Position numbers and translations under genes: made by a program
Shown here: positions 17,211 through 25,398 of the stretch, one piece after another
How the letters are laid out: each line of letters opens with the position of its first letter
Position numbering within the stretch: position 1 is the first letter of the stretch
Notes under the pieces: generated by a model
What the model was told of the DNA's origin: nothing
Seen by the model: only the letters and a program-made list of their open reading frames with translations
Database searches by the model: none
Assembly (NCBI RefSeq): GCF_000260135.1
Contig: NZ_JH651384.1
Span: forward strand, 3,890,693-3,954,692
Direction: 5' to 3'
Source: Thiothrix nivea DSM 5205
GTDB taxonomy: Bacteria > Pseudomonadota > Gammaproteobacteria > Thiotrichales > Thiotrichaceae
Length of the DNA: 64,000 nucleotides

Positions 17211-18218
17211 TCAACCTTGGGAACGGAGCAGAGCCATGTGCGCCGCCCCAAGCAATGGTGCTTCCGGATTCAGCGACAGTCGCACCGGAACATGTTCAAT
17301 GGCACGCGCCATCCGCCCCTTGTCGAGAAAACCCTGCATGAACACGCCGCTTTCCAGCGCTGCCCGAATCTTGGGGCCAATGCCGCCGCCGATGTAAATG
17401 CCGCCGCGTGGCAGGCATTTCAACGCCAGATTGCCCGCTTCGCTACCGTAGATACGCACGAACAAACGCATGGCTTCAGTGCATAACGGATCATCGCCTG
17501 CCAGCCCATGATGGCTGATCACGGCATTGCGGTCTTCGTTCGCCATTTCCGCCTCAATCGCCGGATTCGGCGCTGCAAAACCGGATGTACGCAGGAAATC
17601 ATACAGGTTGCCGAAACCATCACCCGCCAGTATGCGTTCACCGCTGACATGGCCGCCGAAGCGCTCGCGCAGGAACAGCAGCAAGGCATCTTCCTGACGG
17701 GTGTTGGGGCCGAAATCACAATGCCCGCCCTCGGTCGGCATGACGATATGGCGCTGGCCATCCCAGGCCATGATGGCTTGCCCCAGACCTGTTCCTGCTG
17801 CAATCACTGCGGCGTGCCCGGCTTGTGGCATGGCTTGCGGATTCAGCTCGACGAACTCATCAGCGGATAGATGCAACATGCCGTGAGCGGTAGCCTCAAG
17901 GTCGTTGAGCAGGTATACATCCGCAAAGCCAAATTCCTCAGCCAATTGACGCGCATCTATTACCCACGGCAGGTTGGTGGCTGTGCAGCACTGATCCTGT
18001 ATTGGCCCGGCAATGCCGAAACAGGCGCGTTCAGGCCGTTGCGTCACTTCGGCCAGAAAAGCGGTGATCAGGTCGCTGAAACGCTCATGCCCCGCACTGG
18101 GGTAGACTGCCTTGTAAATCTCTTCCATGGAACCGCCGACAGAGTTGTCGTCAGCCACCTGATACAGGCACAGAACCGTTTTGGTTCCGCCCACGTCTCC
18201 CGCGAGTACGTAACTCAT
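17211..18218 (-). CDS. glk: Glucokinase
   Basis: This 335-residue bacterial glucokinase phosphorylates glucose with ATP. It shows the phosphate-binding loop GDVGGTKT (7-14), the catalytic LNDLEATAHG region near 108, the adenosine-binding AAGTGLGQA near 137 and the EGGHCDF segment. Its start overlaps the stop of the upstream GH15/phosphorylase-kinase-like gene (ATGA), so the two are translationally coupled. This suggests that glucose released from glucans is phosphorylated here. Confidence 0.95.
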   Translation of the reverse strand: MSYVLAGDVGGTKTVLCLYQVADDNSVGGSMEEIYKAVYPSAGHERFSDLITAFLAEVTQRPERACFGIAGPIQDQCCTATNLPWVIDARQLAEEFGFADVYLLNDLEATAHGMLHLSADEFVELNPQAMPQAGHAAVIAAGTGLGQAIMAWDGQRHIVMPTEGGHCDFGPNTRQEDALLLFLRERFGGHVSGERILAGDGFGNLYDFLRTSGFAAPNPAIEAEMANEDRNAVISHHGLAGDDPLCTEAMRLFVRIYGSEAGNLALKCLPRGGIYIGGGIGPKIRAALESGVFMQGFLDKGRMARAIEHVPVRLSLNPEAPLLGAAHMALLRSQG

Positions 18219-21200
18219 ACCGCCTCCTTTGCGTCGCTGTTAAGCAGGTAAACCAGCGCAGTCATGATGTGATTGGCCACGTCTGACGGTGGGCTAAGAT
18301 AAAAGGCTTTCCACGCATCAGCCCGGTACTGGTCATAGTCCTCTGCCGCTTGCGGCTGTCGCTGTAACCAGGCTAGCCGTACTGCATGACCAATCAGGAC
18401 ATCGAGATACACGGTGTCCTCAATGCGCAGTTGCGGGTTGTTGCGCATCACCAGCATCAGCACCTGTAATGCCTCGCCATACAATTTCAGGCTATCCGGC
18501 GCGGGTGTCTTGTGGAGGATATGCGTGACACGATCGCGGAAGAGCTTTTCGCCGCGCGTCATGTCGGCGCACAGACGGTGGGCAAGACGTAGTTTGGTGT
18601 TCCACTGGTCGCCGATCACCAGCCCATGCGTCTGGTTAACAATGTCCCACACGCCTTCAAAGAAACTGTCGCTGTAACGCCCGAGCTTGCCCTGATTCGA
18701 ACGCCACTCGTGCCAGTCCGCCGAGTAGGTCAGTTCCGGGTTCATACTGCTGTCGAACTGCACCGTGACCATGCCGCCGGAATCGGACGCAACATGCATC
18801 CGCTCCAGTTGTGTCAGGGAGTCATGGGCATCCTGATAGTGTTCAAGTACGTCGCGTACCGCCCGGGCGACCCGGTGCGGAGCCATATTCATCAGTTCAT
18901 CCATCGCCTGACTGATTGAGAGACGTGTTGCAGGGTTTAAGCGCACCGCAATCAGTTGCAGCAACTGGCCGGTGCGGATCAGCGGCATGTTGTCGAATAG
19001 CTCCGGATGCGAGCGCAACATCAGGCCCAGATAGAGGATCAGTTCCTGGGTCAGGATCTGGGCTCGCAGGTCATCAGGGTTAAATTCGCAAATGGCTTGC
19101 ATCAGCATGTCGGCACCCATCGGACGGCGGAAAGTCGAGCGGCTGCTGTAGGAACGCGACACGCTCAGCGCCTTCTGATGCACCACAATCTCGGTGGCCG
19201 CGCCTTCCAGATTGATGTCATGTTTGCCCAACACCGCCGCGCTCAGCCGGATCAAGTACCAGCAACGCTCCTCACAGGCGCGCATGTAGACCTCTTCCAG
19301 CAAGTCAGCAACTCGTGCGGGGTGGTTTTCCAGATCACACAGGCCGGTCTCGAAATCCAGCCCATGGCGGGTGGCGAGTTGACGCAGGGCGTCGAACTGT
19401 ATCTGCAAGTCTGCCCGTGTTGTCATCAGCGTAATCAGGTCTGCATCGCCCAGCGTTTCAAGGGGTACTGATGAAATGATTTCCGTGCCGGTTCCGTTAT
19501 CCGTGACCGGCAGCAGCGTAAAGCAGGGGCGTTCTTCTTCCTCGCCGCTACCTTCCGGAAACTGGTAGCCGTGCAGGGTATCAATACGTTCGCGCCCGGC
19601 AGTTGGCAGAAAGCTTGCCACGCGGCCAAGCTGTACGGGTGTGCCGCCGACCTGGCCTTCGCGGCACTGATCCATGAATTCGAGCAAGGCCAGGCTGCCT
19701 TCCGCCGTCAGCATGCGGTCAGTGACAACCAGCACCACCAGTGGCCGCCCCGGCGCGTCCCATTGTTTACTGACATAGGCCAGTAACATTTTCAAGCGTT
19801 CGACCAACATGGCGTTATCGAGGCCAAGATAGAAATCATGCTGATTGATGAAGTGTGGCTGGAACAGCATACGCTGGCCTTCGAAGGTATAGACGACGCT
19901 GGTTGCCAGCCCGCGTAAATGGCGGAGGGGGCGGCCACTCAGGCCAAGGCGATCATTGCGGCCAAGCTGGCAATAGGCTTCCGCCAGCGCGGTGGCTTCG
20001 TGGATGATGACCGGTGAAACTTCGTTGCGCGTTTCCGCCTTGATGCCTTGTTCCTCCAGCCGCACCTTGATGCTGGGCGAGTCGGCCAGCAGGGCAAACT
20101 GCACACGGCGTCCGCGCTTGCGTCCTACCCGCAGGCGGCGACCCAGCGGGTCGATGTCGGCTACGTCGAGCAGGCCGTCCTGCACCAATGCGCCGAGGAT
20201 GTAGAGGCTCTGTGCCCACACCAGCGGCACGTTTTCGTTAGGCTCTCGCTCCTGACTGCGGGGGTTGTTGCGTTCCGCTTCAATGCGCTCTGCCGGAACC
20301 CGGTACAGTTCCGGTAGCAACAGGTCGCCGTCACGTTCGACCAGCAGGCTTTCCAGCTTGTCGCGGTAAATTTTCGCCTGCTCTTCATTGCCGCTGAACA
20401 GGTGGTGCAGTAGCAGGTAGGTGAAAAACAGCGGCCATTCGCATTCGATATGCTCGAACTGCAACATCTCTTCGGGTTCGTAATGCAGCCGGTTGTGATC
20501 CTCGATCACAGTCTGGTGGCCGTCGCGCAGGAAACGCTTGCAGCCGTAACGGCCTTCCAGCTTACTGATGACTTCACCGACGGTTGCTGCGACCAGATTT
20601 GCGTCTTCAACCGCGAAGGCAGGGTAACCGACGATACTGAGGGTGGCAGCGTCGACCTCTTTCGACAGGGATTCGCTGGGCAGGGTGGATTCGAGCGTGA
20701 TGCGGGCGCGTGCCACTTCATCGGGCACGACGTGCACCACCGAGGCTTGCCCGCCGCCGCTGCCGAACAGGTTGAAACCGTTCATGGCCTCCAGCGCTGC
20801 TTTCGCCATGCCGACCGAACTGCTGTTGATTTCAGCAATGCCATGGTTGATCTTGTTGCCGCGTTCCCAGATGCCGTAGTCAGGGGTGCGGTAGGCGCGG
20901 CCAATGTAGTGCACCAGATTCTGCACGAAATTGACTTCATCAATGGTGAAAATGATGCGCAGCCCGGAGGCGGTCATTTGCGCCAGCATTAGCAGGAATA
21001 GTGAAGTCGCATCGAGTTGCAGATGACCCCATTCATCATCGCCTACGACGGGGATACCGGTGCCGGTGTCGTACTTGGCGTGCAAGGCGTCGAGCGGGTT
21101 TTGCGTCAGCTTGAAACGCTCCACCTTGGCAGACTGGCGCATCATGGCCAGCAACAGGCCGCGCATCAGCTTGACCACGCTCTGTTCCAGCAGCACCGTG

Positions 21201-21418
21201 CGGCCATCGCTTTCGTCGAGGCGGCGATAGGCCAGACCCAGACCCCAGACGGCGAGGATGCTGTACACGTTGTCGCGTACCCATGCATCGGTGTAATCGC
21301 CGTGCGCGGTGATGGCGGTGCTGGCGGGCAGCAGCCCGGTGATCGGGTGCTGCCGGGAGAGGATGATGCGGGTTACCTGCCGGTAGTAGCGCTCAAGTTG
21401 GTCGAGGGATAGGTTCAT
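18215..21418 (-). CDS. Phosphorylase-kinase alpha/beta-like GH15 family protein
   Basis: This 1067-residue protein resembles the glucoamylase-like (alpha/alpha)6 domain of eukaryotic phosphorylase kinase alpha/beta subunits. The opening segment YRQVTRIILSRQHPITGLLPAS and the HGDYTDAWVRDNVYSILAVWGL region are characteristic. GDDEWGHLQLDATSLFLLML near 128 and GIWERGNKINHG near 185 follow. Bacterial members are annotated GH15; whether they hydrolyse glucan is not established. Coupling to glucokinase and proximity to glgX point to glucan sensing or glucose release. No signal peptide is seen, so it acts in the cytoplasm. Confidence 0.82.
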   Translation of the reverse strand: MNLSLDQLERYYRQVTRIILSRQHPITGLLPASTAITAHGDYTDAWVRDNVYSILAVWGLGLAYRRLDESDGRTVLLEQSVVKLMRGLLLAMMRQSAKVERFKLTQNPLDALHAKYDTGTGIPVVGDDEWGHLQLDATSLFLLMLAQMTASGLRIIFTIDEVNFVQNLVHYIGRAYRTPDYGIWERGNKINHGIAEINSSSVGMAKAALEAMNGFNLFGSGGGQASVVHVVPDEVARARITLESTLPSESLSKEVDAATLSIVGYPAFAVEDANLVAATVGEVISKLEGRYGCKRFLRDGHQTVIEDHNRLHYEPEEMLQFEHIECEWPLFFTYLLLHHLFSGNEEQAKIYRDKLESLLVERDGDLLLPELYRVPAERIEAERNNPRSQEREPNENVPLVWAQSLYILGALVQDGLLDVADIDPLGRRLRVGRKRGRRVQFALLADSPSIKVRLEEQGIKAETRNEVSPVIIHEATALAEAYCQLGRNDRLGLSGRPLRHLRGLATSVVYTFEGQRMLFQPHFINQHDFYLGLDNAMLVERLKMLLAYVSKQWDAPGRPLVVLVVTDRMLTAEGSLALLEFMDQCREGQVGGTPVQLGRVASFLPTAGRERIDTLHGYQFPEGSGEEEERPCFTLLPVTDNGTGTEIISSVPLETLGDADLITLMTTRADLQIQFDALRQLATRHGLDFETGLCDLENHPARVADLLEEVYMRACEERCWYLIRLSAAVLGKHDINLEGAATEIVVHQKALSVSRSYSSRSTFRRPMGADMLMQAICEFNPDDLRAQILTQELILYLGLMLRSHPELFDNMPLIRTGQLLQLIAVRLNPATRLSISQAMDELMNMAPHRVARAVRDVLEHYQDAHDSLTQLERMHVASDSGGMVTVQFDSSMNPELTYSADWHEWRSNQGKLGRYSDSFFEGVWDIVNQTHGLVIGDQWNTKLRLAHRLCADMTRGEKLFRDRVTHILHKTPAPDSLKLYGEALQVLMLVMRNNPQLRIEDTVYLDVLIGHAVRLAWLQRQPQAAEDYDQYRADAWKAFYLSPPSDVANHIMTALVYLLNSDAKEAV

Positions 21419-21502
21419 ACAGATTTTCGCTAGTGGGAATCCCCCTATGCTAGCAAGAAATGTTCCATATCCGACAACAGAACCAGACGCTGTAACCCGC
21501 TT

Positions 21503-22327
21503 TCAGAGGCGTTGCAGCAATTCGGCTTTCTTGGTAGCGAACTCCTCCTCGCTGAGGATACCTTTCTGCTTCAGGTCAGCCAGCTTCTCGATCAGGGCAA
21601 AAATATCACTTTCTGACGCACCCTGATTGCCGGGAGCCGGTTCCTGCACTGCATTGAAAACAGGTTGGTTATTCTGGACAGGGGCTTGTGGCTGCGGCAT
21701 TTGCCCATCAACGGAAACCACTGGCAGGCTGTCAATCTGCACCGTGCCGTACTGGCTGGAGAAGGTCAGCGAGGAGCCGCCGCCCTGCTGCTGAGAAACG
21801 CCGCCGATCTGGTGATCCAGCGTGTCGTAAACAGTGACATGGCCGTTCACATCCACCGCCAGCCGCTGGGTTACCGGGAAGTAAGCGTAACGGATGTTAT
21901 TCTGTGCACCGGTAGAAGCCGCCATGCCCAGATCATTCGGCCACCAGTTGCCGGATGATGTGTTACTGACAAACAGGCTGCTTTGCCCGTAATTGAGGTT
22001 CTGCTGGCCGCTGCCCTGATATTGTGACTGATGGCTACCTGAACTCATGAACACCGGCGGGTTCTGGCTGGAAAGAATATTGGAAAGCTCATTGCACAGG
22101 TTGTTCACGGTATTTTGCAGCCCGTAATTGAACATATCGCCCACCATGGTCATGCCACCCTGCATCCACTGGCCGGAGCCGCCGAGTTCAGGGATACTGA
22201 ATTGCGCCATGGTGCCATTGCCATTCATCACGGCATAGAGCATGTTAGTGACGGCATCGGTAGAAATGCCATAGCGTTGGGATAAATCATTGATGACGCT
22301 TTGGCCATGTTCGGTAAATGTTTGCAC
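21503..22327 (-). CDS. SHOCT-domain protein
   Basis: This 274-residue protein ends in a SHOCT domain (about 240-272: DIFALIEKLADLKQKGILSEEEF). This is a short helical oligomerisation or recruitment motif. The N-terminal 90 residues are predicted globular (QSVINDLSQRYGISTDAVTNML). The middle is Gln/Ser/Gly-rich and low in complexity, with a beta-rich stretch. No signal peptide or catalytic motif is visible. Function unknown. It is divergent from the DMT transporter gene. Confidence 0.75.
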   Translation of the reverse strand: MQTFTEHGQSVINDLSQRYGISTDAVTNMLYAVMNGNGTMAQFSIPELGGSGQWMQGGMTMVGDMFNYGLQNTVNNLCNELSNILSSQNPPVFMSSGSHQSQYQGSGQQNLNYGQSSLFVSNTSSGNWWPNDLGMAASTGAQNNIRYAYFPVTQRLAVDVNGHVTVYDTLDHQIGGVSQQQGGGSSLTFSSQYGTVQIDSLPVVSVDGQMPQPQAPVQNNQPVFNAVQEPAPGNQGASESDIFALIEKLADLKQKGILSEEEFATKKAELLQRL

Positions 22328-22468
22328 GGGAAAATCTCCGGTAGTGGTGGGTGGCTTCCGTTCTTGGATGGCGGGTTGTTTAGGATTGTGCTTTGCATCA
22401 TTCCGCCAATCACTGCATTATCGGGGCTAAATGTTTAATTGCAATGATTTGCTGAAAAGGTAGCAAAA

Positions 22469-23392
22469 ATGAATCTGAGTATCGCCGCCCGAGTAGGTAT
22501 GCCTGCCAGCGGCCTTGCGCGCGGCGCTGTGTTGATCCTTGCCTCGGAATTTTTTCTGGTGTGTTCGGGGATGGTGGTCAAGTACCTGCATGGAACGGTT
22601 TCCACTGAACAGACAGTCTTTTTCCGCAACCTGTTCGGCTTGCTGCTGCTGCTACCGTGGTTGTGGCGTAATGGTACGCGGGCGTTGAAAACCGATTGCA
22701 TCCACCTGCATTTCCTGCGCTCTTTCATGGGCGTGACGGCCATGAGCTGCCTGTTTTATGCGTGGGCACACCTGCCACTGGCGGAAGCTTCACTGCTCAA
22801 GCAAACCATGCCGCTGTTTGTACCCGTGGTGGCGTTTTTCTGGATGGGGGAACGCCTGTCGTGGCTGAACTATGTGGCGTTGGGGCTGGGGTTTGCGGGC
22901 ATTCTGCTAGTGCTGAACCCAACGCAGGAAACACCAGTGCTGAATCTGGCGGTATTGGCGGGGCTGGTGGGCGCGGTGATGGGTGGTTCCACCAAAGTCA
23001 GCATCCGGCGGATGCGTTCGGTCGAGGAACCGGCGCAACGGGTAGTGTTCTACTTCGCCCTGTTCGGCACGCTGTTGTCGGCGCTTCCGGCGGGGTTGGA
23101 CTGGGCGCCGTTGGACTGGAATGCCGCCCTCTGGCTGTTTCTGTTGGGCATTACCGCAACGCTGGCGCAACTGCTGCTGACGGCCGCCTACGGTTACGCG
23201 CCCGCCGGGCAACTGGGGGCATTTACCTACGCTTCGGTTATTTTCGCCGCGATCCTCGGCTGGTGGTTGTGGGATGAAACCCTGTCGCTGCTGGCAGTTG
23301 CCGGGATGTTCGTCATCATCGCCGCCGGGTTGCTGGTAATGCTGGGGCAGCCGCGCCCCAAGCCTGCGCCGACTGCTTGCAAGGCTTGCTGA
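22469..23392 (+). CDS. DMT (EamA) family transporter
   Basis: This 307-residue inner-membrane protein has about ten hydrophobic helices arranged as two EamA repeats. The first contains FRNLFGLLLLLPWL and the LPLAEASLLKQTMPLFVPVVAFF segment; the second contains the YAPAGQLGAFTYASVIFAAILGWW segment. Family members export or import small metabolites; the substrate cannot be read from sequence. It ends 144 bases before the nif-type operon, and the promoter of that operon lies in this gap. Confidence 0.9.
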   Translation: MNLSIAARVGMPASGLARGAVLILASEFFLVCSGMVVKYLHGTVSTEQTVFFRNLFGLLLLLPWLWRNGTRALKTDCIHLHFLRSFMGVTAMSCLFYAWAHLPLAEASLLKQTMPLFVPVVAFFWMGERLSWLNYVALGLGFAGILLVLNPTQETPVLNLAVLAGLVGAVMGGSTKVSIRRMRSVEEPAQRVVFYFALFGTLLSALPAGLDWAPLDWNAALWLFLLGITATLAQLLLTAAYGYAPAGQLGAFTYASVIFAAILGWWLWDETLSLLAVAGMFVIIAAGLLVMLGQPRPKPAPTACKAC

Positions 23393-23419
23393 AGGTGAAA
23401 CTTGCCGGGCTAAGGTTTA

Positions 23420-23435
23420 TGTCATGAACCCGACA
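23420..23435 (+). promoter_or_regulatory. Putative NifA upstream activator sequence
   Basis: TGT-N10-ACA matches the consensus NifA binding site exactly. It is centred about 83 bases upstream of the -24 element at 23510, within the usual range for NifA activation by DNA looping. One such match is expected every 4 kb by chance, so its weight comes from its position in a 144-base gap with a -24/-12 promoter. Confidence 0.75.
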
Positions 23436-23509
23436 ATGCGTCCTGAACTTGCTACGCACAGCACCAGATTGAGCACTATAGCAGCTTGATAGAAAAGTAA
23501 TTTTTTAAG

Positions 23510-23525
23510 TGGCACGTTTCCTGCT
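23510..23525 (+). promoter_or_regulatory. Putative sigma54 (-24/-12) promoter
   Basis: TGGCAC, five bases, then CTGCT. GG and GC are separated by exactly 10 bases as sigma54 requires, and the -24 half is a perfect match. Transcription would start near 23535, at or just before the first ATG of the Fe-S gene, which bears on the start choice for that gene. Confidence 0.8.
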
Positions 23526-23536
23526 GTACGGCAGGC

Positions 23537-24904
23537 ATGAAAACATTCCTCGACTGGTCAGCTTACAAGGACGCCGGGATGGGCGACGCCTACGCCGACA
23601 TTCCCAAAACCGGCGGCAATTTTGCCAAGGCGGTAGCGGTTTGCATCAACAGCCGCCAGTGCGAAGCCGACGGCAGACAGGTGATGTGCCCCAGCTACCG
23701 GGTCACGGGCAATACCCATTTTTCCACTGGTGGGCGGGTGCGATTGCTGAAAGCGGCACTAAACAGCGACTTGGCAGCAGCGGCGTTGGCTGACCCTGAA
23801 CTGGCTGAAGCCATGGATTTATGCGTCGGCTGTAAGGGTTGCAAGCGCGAGTGCGAAGCCAATGTCGACATGCCATTGATCAAGGCGGAATACCTCGCCC
23901 AACGCGCCGCCCGCGATGGCCTGAGCCTGCGTAGCCGCCTGTTTGCGCATACACCACGCTGGTTGCACCGTGCGCCTTGGCTGGGAAAACTGGTTGGCTG
24001 GCGTAACCGCAGCGCCTTGTTATCAACGTTGTCGCAACGCTTCCTTGGTCTGAGTGCGGAACGCAACTTGCCGGAGCCTGCTACCACGCCCTTCCTTGCC
24101 CCCGAACCGCCAACAATGGAACCGGCTGACCTACCGGAAGTAGTGCTGTGGGTCGATACCTTCAGCCGCCATTTCGAGCCGGAAATCCCCACCGCCGCTG
24201 TCGAGGTATTGCAGGCGGCGGGCTACCGCATCCTGATCGCCAAGCCTGCCGCTGAGTTGGCGGATACCGCCCGCCCCCTCTGTTGTGGGCGCACCTATCT
24301 AGCCCAAGGCATGGTGGAGCAGGCGCGCGCGGAAGCCTTCCGATTGGTCGACAGCCTGCTGCCGCATGTAAAGGCCGGGCGCGTGGTCATTGGTCTGGAA
24401 GCCTCCTGCGTGTTGGGTTTGCGTGACGATGCGCAAACGCTGGGGCTGGGGGAAAACGCCGCGCTGGTAGGCAAAAGCGTGCTGCTGCTGGAAGAATTCC
24501 TCGCCCGCGAAAGCACCGCCAAACGCCTGCATTTGCCGCTGCAAGCCCTGCCACCGGGGGAAACCCTGATCCACGGCCACTGTCACCAGAAAGCAGTCGG
24601 GGCGATGAAGGCGATGCGCCGGGTGCTGAAACTGATTCCCGGTCACGATTTTTCCATCATCGAAGCCGGTTGTTGCGGCATGGCAGGCACTTTCGGCATC
24701 GAGGCCGAACATGCCGACATGGCCAGCGCCATGGCGGAACAGGCACTACTGCCCGCGTTACGGGCGAAACCGGCAGCACGGGTGGTGGCGAACGGCTTTT
24801 CCTGCCGCCACCAGATGCGGGCGCATGGCGATACGCGGGCGCAGCATCTGGTGCTGTTGCTGCAAGCGGCGTTGCCTGACACCACGAGGAGCACCAACCC
24901 ATGA
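23537..24904 (+). CDS. Fe-S cluster oxidoreductase subunit with CCG domains
   Basis: This protein has up to 455 residues and two cysteine-rich parts. Near the N terminus are ferredoxin-like Cys motifs (CINSRQC with VMCPSY, then LCVGCKGCKREC near 97), able to hold 4Fe-4S clusters. The C-terminal half has two CCG-type motifs (LCCGRTY near 247 and AGCCGMAGTFG near 376), as in heterodisulfide reductase D/GlcF subunits. It resembles the C-terminal part of fused FAD/Fe-S D-lactate dehydrogenases but lacks the flavin domain. The start may be ATG 23537 or ATG 23579: the latter has AAGGA upstream and a proper leader from the sigma54 promoter. First gene of a coupled operon; electron transfer linked to nitrogen fixation is inferred. 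Confidence 0.85.
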   Translation: MKTFLDWSAYKDAGMGDAYADIPKTGGNFAKAVAVCINSRQCEADGRQVMCPSYRVTGNTHFSTGGRVRLLKAALNSDLAAAALADPELAEAMDLCVGCKGCKRECEANVDMPLIKAEYLAQRAARDGLSLRSRLFAHTPRWLHRAPWLGKLVGWRNRSALLSTLSQRFLGLSAERNLPEPATTPFLAPEPPTMEPADLPEVVLWVDTFSRHFEPEIPTAAVEVLQAAGYRILIAKPAAELADTARPLCCGRTYLAQGMVEQARAEAFRLVDSLLPHVKAGRVVIGLEASCVLGLRDDAQTLGLGENAALVGKSVLLLEEFLARESTAKRLHLPLQALPPGETLIHGHCHQKAVGAMKAMRRVLKLIPGHDFSIIEAGCCGMAGTFGIEAEHADMASAMAEQALLPALRAKPAARVVANGFSCRHQMRAHGDTRAQHLVLLLQAALPDTTRSTNP

Positions 24905-25398
24905 ACGTAACCACCCTGATGCCGGAGCGGGTGATCTTCGGCAAAAATATCCCCGCCCCCATCAACGCGCTGTTGCAGGAAGCGGCGGGCAGCACCGGCA
25001 ACTTCGCCCATGCCGAACAGTTGCTATTGCGGGCGCAGCGGCAGGCTCCCGAGCAGTTGCCGGTCTACACCGCGCTCTACAAGCTGTATTTCTACAACGG
25101 TTACACCGACAAGGCGGAAGAGGTGGTGTTCCAGTCATTGCACAAGGCGGCCAAACAGGGGGGCTTCCACTACGACTGGGCAACCGTACAGGCAGGCGCG
25201 GATTGGGGCGAACCCGATTCCGCCGGTCGCGCCTACCTATACAGCCTCAAGGCGCTGGCTTTCGTTCGTCTGCGCCAGAACGATTACGGCAGCGCACAAG
25301 CCATACTGGCTAGCCTGCAACGCCTTGATCCGGCGGATGTGGTGGGGGCAAATGTGATCCGCGACCTGGCGGCTTCATTGGCAGAGGAACAGGCATGA
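24901..25398 (+). CDS. TPR-like protein of the nif-type operon
   Basis: This 165-residue protein is mostly helical with TPR-like repeats (HAEQLLLRAQRQAPEQLPVY from about 39, then LYKLYFYNGYTDKAEEVVF). The start overlaps the preceding stop (ATGA) and its stop overlaps the next start, so it is translationally coupled on both sides. No signal peptide or metal motif is seen. A scaffold for the Fe-S protein and AAA+ ATPase encoded next to it is a reasonable inference; its exact role is not known to me. Confidence 0.75.
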   Translation: MNVTTLMPERVIFGKNIPAPINALLQEAAGSTGNFAHAEQLLLRAQRQAPEQLPVYTALYKLYFYNGYTDKAEEVVFQSLHKAAKQGGFHYDWATVQAGADWGEPDSAGRAYLYSLKALAFVRLRQNDYGSAQAILASLQRLDPADVVGANVIRDLAASLAEEQA

